Positions 3,972-7,142 of a DNA stretch of 7,142 nucleotides are shown here, in pieces (within the stretch, counting starts at the first letter, position 1; every line of letters begins with the position of its first letter). The stretch spans positions 1-7,142 of the forward strand of contig URHI01000100.1 in assembly GCA_900547565.1 (NCBI GenBank). The letters run 5' to 3'. The notes beneath the pieces are model-generated. The model saw only the letters and a list, made by a program, of their open reading frames with translations. It ran no database searches and was not told the DNA's origin. This stretch comes from an uncultured Eubacteriales bacterium. Lineage in GTDB: Bacteria > Bacillota > Clostridia > Oscillospirales > CAG-272. Made by a program: the position numbers and the translations under genes.

Positions 3972-4409
3972 TCAACTGAACAAGGACTCAAAATAGCCAA
4001 ATACGAACAGCTCCAGCAGATCGTATGTGAATGTGAGCAACAGCGGAATAAGCAATGTCAGCATCCACTTCGATTTTTTCATGCGTCGTTCGCCGTCGGC
4101 TATGAACTCGCACTTTTGTTCGGCGCTCATAGTGTCAGGCAACATATCTGCCGTGACACCGCGGCGGGAAAAACCGCGGTTATACAGAGTATATCCTATA
4201 GCCAATCCCGCCGTGGCAAACAGATAAATGCCGAGAACAATTTTGAACCAGCTGTAATTCATTGCTACGCGGTATATTGAAAAGACGACCGCCGTGTTGA
4301 CGACAAGCGTGAGCAACAGCTTCCAGTTAAACGGCTTTTTGCCCGATGGCGTAACGGTTTTGACACCGGACGCCGGAAAAACATTTTTGTCGCGTTTTTT
4401 GTGCTTCAT
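3972..4409 (-). CDS. Small membrane protein of unknown function
   Basis: I do not recognise a named family. The 145-aa product has a basic N-terminal tail (residues 1-28, rich in Lys and Arg). Three likely membrane helices follow, at about 30-50, 54-76 and 115-140. A polar, charged loop between the second and third (77-114) contains RRGVTADMLPDTMSAEQ and ERRMKKSK. By the positive-inside rule, the basic tail and the basic loop would both need to face the cytoplasm, so helices 1 and 2 form a hairpin and the C-terminus lies outside. The ATG at 4407-4409 has GGAGG at 4417-4421, a strong site with 7-nt spacing. It starts 22 bp after the stop of sn-glycerol-1-phosphate dehydrogenase, so the two are probably cotranscribed; a lipid or envelope link is only a guess from context. 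A hairpin with a T-run follows. Confidence 0.8.
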   Translation of the reverse strand: MKHKKRDKNVFPASGVKTVTPSGKKPFNWKLLLTLVVNTAVVFSIYRVAMNYSWFKIVLGIYLFATAGLAIGYTLYNRGFSRRGVTADMLPDTMSAEQKCEFIADGERRMKKSKWMLTLLIPLLLTFTYDLLELFVFGYFESLFS

Positions 4410-4431
4410 GGTCGCCCCTCCACCGCCGTGC

Positions 4432-5712
4432 TTATTTAAGGTAATCCATTATGTCGATACCGAGCATCGGCATAAGGCGGGTCAGCAGTATTCTGTGGCG
4501 CATGTAGCTGTGATAGCGCAGGCCGATCTCCATAAGCTCGGGCGAGACGTGGACGTCTGCAGGCTCGGTGACGGCACCCGCCGCCTTCATCATGCGCATA
4601 AGCTCCTCATCGGTGGGAAGCGTTTCAAGAATGATTTTACGTATTTCAGGCCAGCTGCGGCGAATACGCTCGAGGTCGAGACCTTCGGTTATGGTTGGAT
4701 TGTTGAGCTTCATAAGCTCGGGGATCTGCTCGGGTGAGAACTGAGCTTTGATCTCGTCCCAATCGGGGTGGTCCGGTACGGGGTTGACCTCGGTTACACG
4801 CTCGGCGATGTTGCGGTAGATGCGGTTGATGAGGACCGTAGCCACGCCGACCTTTTTTCCATGGAATTCGGGCCAGATACCGCGCGCCAGCTTGTAGCAC
4901 TCCCAGAAGTGGGACACGACATGCTCAGCGCCCGATGCGGGGCGTGAGGACATGGCCAGCTTCATTCCAAAGCCCGACAGGACCAGACCTTCCATAATAC
5001 TCCCGGCTGCATCCTCATCTTCAAGCGTAACCTTATCGGCCAGTGCGACGACTTTGTTGACGCCCTGCATTGTAATGTCGGCAACTGCGGGGCAATAATA
5101 CTCGTCTGTCAGCAGATTCGAGATGCGCCAGTCGACAATTCCTATGTATTTTGCGACCATGTCGCCGAATCCGGCCGCCTTAAGCTCAACGGGAGCCTTG
5201 GCGAGAATTTTGGTGTCGGCGATGATGATCTCAGGCTGTTCGGCTTTCCATGAGTTCTTGAAGTTGTTGGTTATAATTGGTGCGGTGTCGGAGGCGAAGC
5301 CGTCCATTGAGGGAGCTGTTGCGAATATGCAGAAACGTTTGCCCATATCATGAGCCGTAACGCGGCAGATATCGTTGAGTGAACCGGTGCCGACAGAGAT
5401 TATGCCGTCGATATCCCAGCACAGTGACTTAAGCTCGTTGACTTGCTCTACCTTGGCGTAGATCATGTTTTTGTATATGACTTTTTTAGTCTCGAATCCG
5501 GCAGCGTTCAGCGAGTCAAGCAGTCCGTCGGAAACACTGATAGTGTTTTCATCTGCAACCAGCAGCAGCTTCTTTGGAAAATCTGCGTCGGTGAGTATCT
5601 GACCGACACGAGAGGTAACGCCGCTTTCGATTTCAACGACGCGTGTCACTATGGTATGCTTTTTGCCGCAAGGGCAGTTTTCCAGATTTTTGAGCATTTT
5701 CTGTAGATCCAT
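4432..5712 (-). CDS. sn-glycerol-1-phosphate dehydrogenase (AraM/EgsA family)
   Basis: Iron-containing-alcohol-dehydrogenase superfamily member that reduces dihydroxyacetone phosphate to sn-glycerol 1-phosphate with NAD(P)H. It is the bacterial counterpart of the archaeal lipid-stereochemistry enzyme; Bacillus AraM is the characterised relative. The protein is 426 aa, somewhat longer than AraM (about 394). The NAD-binding half has VGTGSLNDICR (107-117) and the family signature FATAPSMDGFASDTAP (130-145). Metal ligands by family pattern are Asp184 (GFGDMVAKY), His264 (SGAEHVVSH) and His284 (HGKKVGVAT). The N-terminus carries CPCGKKH (13-19), a possible small metal site. The ATG at 5710-5712 has AAGAGGT 8 nt upstream and a perfect promoter at 5753-5781. 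A small membrane-protein gene follows after 22 bp. What uses the G1P is not visible here; in Bacillus it is the PcrB prenyltransferase. Confidence 0.93.
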   Translation of the reverse strand: MDLQKMLKNLENCPCGKKHTIVTRVVEIESGVTSRVGQILTDADFPKKLLLVADENTISVSDGLLDSLNAAGFETKKVIYKNMIYAKVEQVNELKSLCWDIDGIISVGTGSLNDICRVTAHDMGKRFCIFATAPSMDGFASDTAPIITNNFKNSWKAEQPEIIIADTKILAKAPVELKAAGFGDMVAKYIGIVDWRISNLLTDEYYCPAVADITMQGVNKVVALADKVTLEDEDAAGSIMEGLVLSGFGMKLAMSSRPASGAEHVVSHFWECYKLARGIWPEFHGKKVGVATVLINRIYRNIAERVTEVNPVPDHPDWDEIKAQFSPEQIPELMKLNNPTITEGLDLERIRRSWPEIRKIILETLPTDEELMRMMKAAGAVTEPADVHVSPELMEIGLRYHSYMRHRILLTRLMPMLGIDIMDYLK

Positions 5713-5746
5713 TTGAGTTTACCTCTTTGCAAAAAAATTTTTCATC

Positions 5747-5760
5747 AGTATAATTATACT
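5747..5760. promoter_or_regulatory. 14-bp palindrome enclosing a -10 box
   Basis: AGTATAATTATACT is a perfect palindrome containing the -10 hexamer of the minus-strand promoter, so TATAAT also reads on the plus strand at 5749-5754. It could be an operator or a by-product of the symmetric -10 sequence. Confidence 0.4.
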
Positions 5761-5781
5761 CTTTTGACAGCTGCTTGTCAA
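5753..5781 (-). promoter_or_regulatory. Perfect consensus promoter for G1P dehydrogenase operon
   Basis: Minus strand TTGACA (5776-5781), exactly 17 nt, then TATAAT (5753-5758). Predicted start is near 5746, giving a leader of about 34 nt before the dehydrogenase ATG. Confidence 0.88.
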
Positions 5782-5789
5782 GACGAGGC

Positions 5790-5818
5790 TTGACATCAGT
5801 TCGACTAAGTTATATAAT
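5790..5818 (+). promoter_or_regulatory. Perfect consensus promoter for DUF1934-thiN
   Basis: TTGACA (5790-5795), exactly 17 nt, then TATAAT (5813-5818), with a start near 5825 and a leader of about 30 nt. It is divergent from the dehydrogenase promoter, with 8 bp between the two -35 boxes. Confidence 0.88.
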
Positions 5819-5854
5819 ATTAACGATAAAAACTTATTCAGAAGGTACAGATAA

Positions 5855-6328
5855 GTGACGAAAAACATAAATCTGACAATAATATCAAAGCGTTACGAGG
5901 CCGATACCGAGGCTATGGCCCAGCCGCCCGCCGATGTACGTCCTCAGGAGCTTAAGATCGTAACCGAGGCCGTCTTGGAGAGCACGCCCGGCCGAGTGGA
6001 AATAATATACGACGAAAGCGAGCTGTCGGGACTTCAGGGAAACTCAACGCATCTGATCTTTAACCCCGATGACCCGGATATTTTCACCATGCAGCGAACA
6101 GGTCCTGCATCGACCACTATGGTATTCATACCCGGTATGCGGCATGTCTGTAAATATCACACACCGCTGTTGCCGTTTGAACTGATACTGACGACGCATT
6201 CGCTGAGCAACCGCCTGTTCGACGAGGGCTGGCTTGAGGTGGATTACACCACGGAGCTGGGCCGTACGTCCCATGCGCGAACCATGCTGCGGCTTGAAAT
6301 TTCACCTGTCGGAGAGGGCGAGCAATGA
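5855..6328 (+). CDS. DUF1934 (YwiB-like) protein
   Basis: Member of the DUF1934 family (Bacillus YwiB), a small calycin-like beta-barrel protein found across Firmicutes; its biochemical role is unknown. The 157-aa product has the family landmarks in order. An N-terminal strand is LTIISKRYEAD. Then come VEIIYDESELSGLQGNSTHL (48-67), the ITM-like IFTMQRTG, MVFIPGMRHVCKYHTPLLPFELILTTHSL and the closing Tyr-rich strand WLEVDYTTELG. The start is GTG at 5855-5857 with GAAGGT at 5841-5846, 8 nt upstream; no ATG gives a better N-terminus. A proline-rich stretch at 23-30 looks like a loop insertion. Its TGA overlaps the ATG of thiamine pyrophosphokinase in an ATGA, so the two are translationally coupled. 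In Bacillus ywiB precedes argS, so pairing with thiN differs. Confidence 0.9.
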   Translation: MTKNINLTIISKRYEADTEAMAQPPADVRPQELKIVTEAVLESTPGRVEIIYDESELSGLQGNSTHLIFNPDDPDIFTMQRTGPASTTMVFIPGMRHVCKYHTPLLPFELILTTHSLSNRLFDEGWLEVDYTTELGRTSHARTMLRLEISPVGEGEQ

Positions 6329-6954
6329 GAGCATTTATATATCTGGGCGGCAGTATACTGCCTGAAAATATTACCGAGCACCCGAGATCCGACGATCTGA
6401 CTATCGCCGCGGATTCGGGTTTGCTCAACGCTCAGGCGTTAGGTGAGCGTGTCGACATACTGCTGGGGGATTTTGATTCGCTTGGCGGGGAGGTACAGCT
6501 CCCGCGTGACGCTGAGCGGCTGACCTTTCCACCAGAAAAGGATCTGACCGACGCGCAGCTGGCGATCGAAACGGCGATAGCACGCGGTGCCGACGAGGCG
6601 GTGATTATCGGCGGGCTTGACGGGCGACTGGATCACACACTGTCGGTGCTCGGAATACTTGAAGATGCGTACGGACGCGGATTCAGGGCGTTGGCATTAA
6701 GCGGCTACAACCGGGTGCGGTATCTGGTGTCGACCAGCACGTTGTTACCGCGCAGCGGGTACAGGTATCTGTCTCTGTTGGCAGCGGACAAAAAGGTTCG
6801 CGGTGTGTCGGTTGAGGGTTGTAAGTATCCGTTGCACAACGCCACGCTGACCTCGCGGCTTCAGTTTGCGGTGTCAAATGAGATCGTTGAGAATTGCGCG
6901 CTGGTTTCTGTACGGCGCGGGGCGATATATTTGGTGGAGAGCCGAGACAGGTAG
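6325..6954 (+). CDS. thiN: Thiamine pyrophosphokinase
   Basis: Cytoplasmic thiamine diphosphokinase that transfers pyrophosphate from ATP to thiamine, making the cofactor thiamine diphosphate. The 209-aa protein matches the usual 205-220 aa. The N-terminal catalytic domain shows IAADSGLLNAQALG (27-40), LLGDFDSL (46-53), the FPPEKDLTDAQLAI block (68-81) and IIGGLDGRLDHTLS (94-107), which supply metal- and ATP-binding acids. The C-terminal thiamine-binding beta domain contains VEGCKYPL and a VSNE motif, both typical of the family. The ATG overlaps the DUF1934 stop by 4 bp (ATGA), so it relies on coupled translation and the promoter at 5790-5818. The TAG stop falls in the loop of the terminator that follows. 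In many Firmicutes thiN sits by rpe and rsgA; that context is absent here. Confidence 0.95.
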   Translation: MRAFIYLGGSILPENITEHPRSDDLTIAADSGLLNAQALGERVDILLGDFDSLGGEVQLPRDAERLTFPPEKDLTDAQLAIETAIARGADEAVIIGGLDGRLDHTLSVLGILEDAYGRGFRALALSGYNRVRYLVSTSTLLPRSGYRYLSLLAADKKVRGVSVEGCKYPLHNATLTSRLQFAVSNEIVENCALVSVRRGAIYLVESRDR

Positions 6955-6970
6955 GTCTTGGCTCTTTTTT
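6939..6970 (+). terminator. Intrinsic terminator of DUF1934-thiN operon
   Basis: GAGCCGAGAC (6939-6948) pairs with GTCTTGGCTC (6955-6964) over 10 bp with one G-U, loop 6949-6954, followed at once by TTTTTT (6965-6970). The thiN stop codon lies in the loop, so the terminator overlaps the end of the gene. Confidence 0.92.
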
Positions 6971-6984
6971 GATAACTGTTGATT

Positions 6985-7090
6985 TATCGTATCTCAAGGC
7001 GATGAGACCGTATTTTTTACGGAAATATCGTCTTACTGGGCGATGAAAAAAGTGTTTTCTATAGAATTATCGTCTTACAGGACGATGAGA
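6985..7090. repeat. Three tandem hairpin-forming units, period 41-42 bp
   Basis: Three related 23-bp units start at 6985, 7026 and 7068. Each reads like TATCGTCTTACAGGACGATGAGA, with differences concentrated in the middle. Each forms a small stem: ATCG/CGAT in unit 1, ATCGTC/GGCGAT with a G-U in unit 2, and ATCGTC/GACGAT in unit 3, around short loops. The 18-19 bp spacers differ in sequence, and the first holds its own small dyad (CCGTA and TACGG around Ts, 7008-7022). They could be RNA structures, regulator sites or a dispersed repeat. No gene is visible in 6971-7142. Confidence 0.7.
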
Positions 7091-7119
7091 AGTGTACTTT
7101 TCTGCTCCGCGCCATACAA

Positions 7120-7142
7120 TTTGCCGAACTGTGTTCGGCAAA
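7120..7142. terminator. Perfect 10-bp inverted repeat at window edge
   Basis: TTTGCCGAAC (7120-7129) and GTTCGGCAAA (7133-7142) form a perfect stem with a 3-nt loop and may extend beyond the window. The A- and T-ended stem fits a bidirectional terminator, perhaps for a convergent gene to the right, but the flank needed to judge this is missing. Confidence 0.5.

Noticed and set aside
3868..3975. N-terminal extension of the MBL hydrolase from a TTG at 3975
   Set aside because: The extra 36 residues do not resemble the family; the ATG at 3867 has a good ribosome binding site and starts right before the conserved ICSLYSGSGGNS.
4294..4737. 147-codon plus-strand open frame
   Set aside because: Antisense to the end of the dehydrogenase and start of the membrane-protein gene, without family features.
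5727..5754. Second plus-strand promoter, TTGCAA-N16-TATAAT
   Set aside because: The TATAAT is the mirror of a -10 inside a palindrome and the -35 is poor; the perfect promoter at 5790-5818 is closer to the gene.
7002..7046. 14-codon plus-strand frame inside the hairpin units (MRPYFLRKYRLTGR)
   Set aside because: No ribosome binding site and wholly formed by repeat sequence; not supported as a gene.
6985..7090. Short CRISPR-like array
   Set aside because: Repeats are only about 23 bp, differ at several positions between units, have 18-19 bp spacers, and there are just three; no cas genes are present.
7043..7142. Partial plus-strand gene starting MKKVFSIEL and open to the window end
   Set aside because: No ribosome binding site, the frame runs through the tandem hairpin units and the inverted repeat at the edge, and the sequence resembles no protein I know.

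Overview
The window looks like chromosomal DNA of an anaerobic Firmicute, most likely a Clostridia member (Oscillospiraceae/Ruminococcaceae-like), with roughly half G+C by eye. The reasons are a rubrerythrin / desulfoferrodoxin / thiol-peroxidase set typical of strict anaerobes, a WalJ-RlmH pair and a YwiB-like DUF1934 protein typical of Firmicutes, AGGAGG-type ribosome binding sites, and three exact TTGACA-N17-TATAAT promoters. There are no rRNA or tRNA genes, insertion sequences, phage genes or credible CRISPR arrays.

Layout. (1) 32-1674, minus strand: an oxidative-stress cluster transcribed rubrerythrin -> superoxide reductase -> Bcp-type peroxiredoxin. Superoxide would be reduced to peroxide by desulfoferrodoxin, and peroxides removed by rubrerythrin and the peroxiredoxin. 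A 12-bp hairpin and an internal promoter separate rubrerythrin from the other two genes. The region upstream of rubrerythrin (1675-1900) has no consensus promoter but is crowded with dyads and repeated heptamers. (2) 1905-2542, minus strand: a self-contained regulatory module. In transcription order it holds a 15-bp palindrome touching the -35 box, a perfect promoter, a hairpin at the predicted 5' end, an 18-codon small ORF with a strong ribosome binding site and a start codon inside a hairpin, a GC-rich hairpin, an XRE-family HTH regulator with a TTG start, and an intrinsic terminator. (3) 2606-5712, minus strand: sn-glycerol-1-phosphate dehydrogenase -> small three-helix membrane protein -> WalJ/YycJ-like MBL hydrolase -> RlmH. 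A perfect promoter lies in front of the dehydrogenase and a hairpin lies between the membrane protein and the MBL gene. (4) 5855-6954, plus strand: DUF1934 protein overlapping thiamine pyrophosphokinase by 4 bp, with its own perfect promoter and a strong terminator. The promoters at 5753-5818 are divergent, with -35 boxes 8 bp apart. (5) 6971-7142: no gene; three tandem hairpin-forming units with a 41-42 bp period, then a perfect 10-bp inverted repeat at the window edge.

Most genes are core functions: redox defence, rRNA modification, thiamine cofactor synthesis and G1P formation. The least explained parts are the small ORF-XRE module, the tandem hairpin units at the right end, the dyad cluster before rubrerythrin, the rubrerythrin with a rubredoxin-like knuckle at both ends, and an extra Cys pair in the peroxiredoxin.
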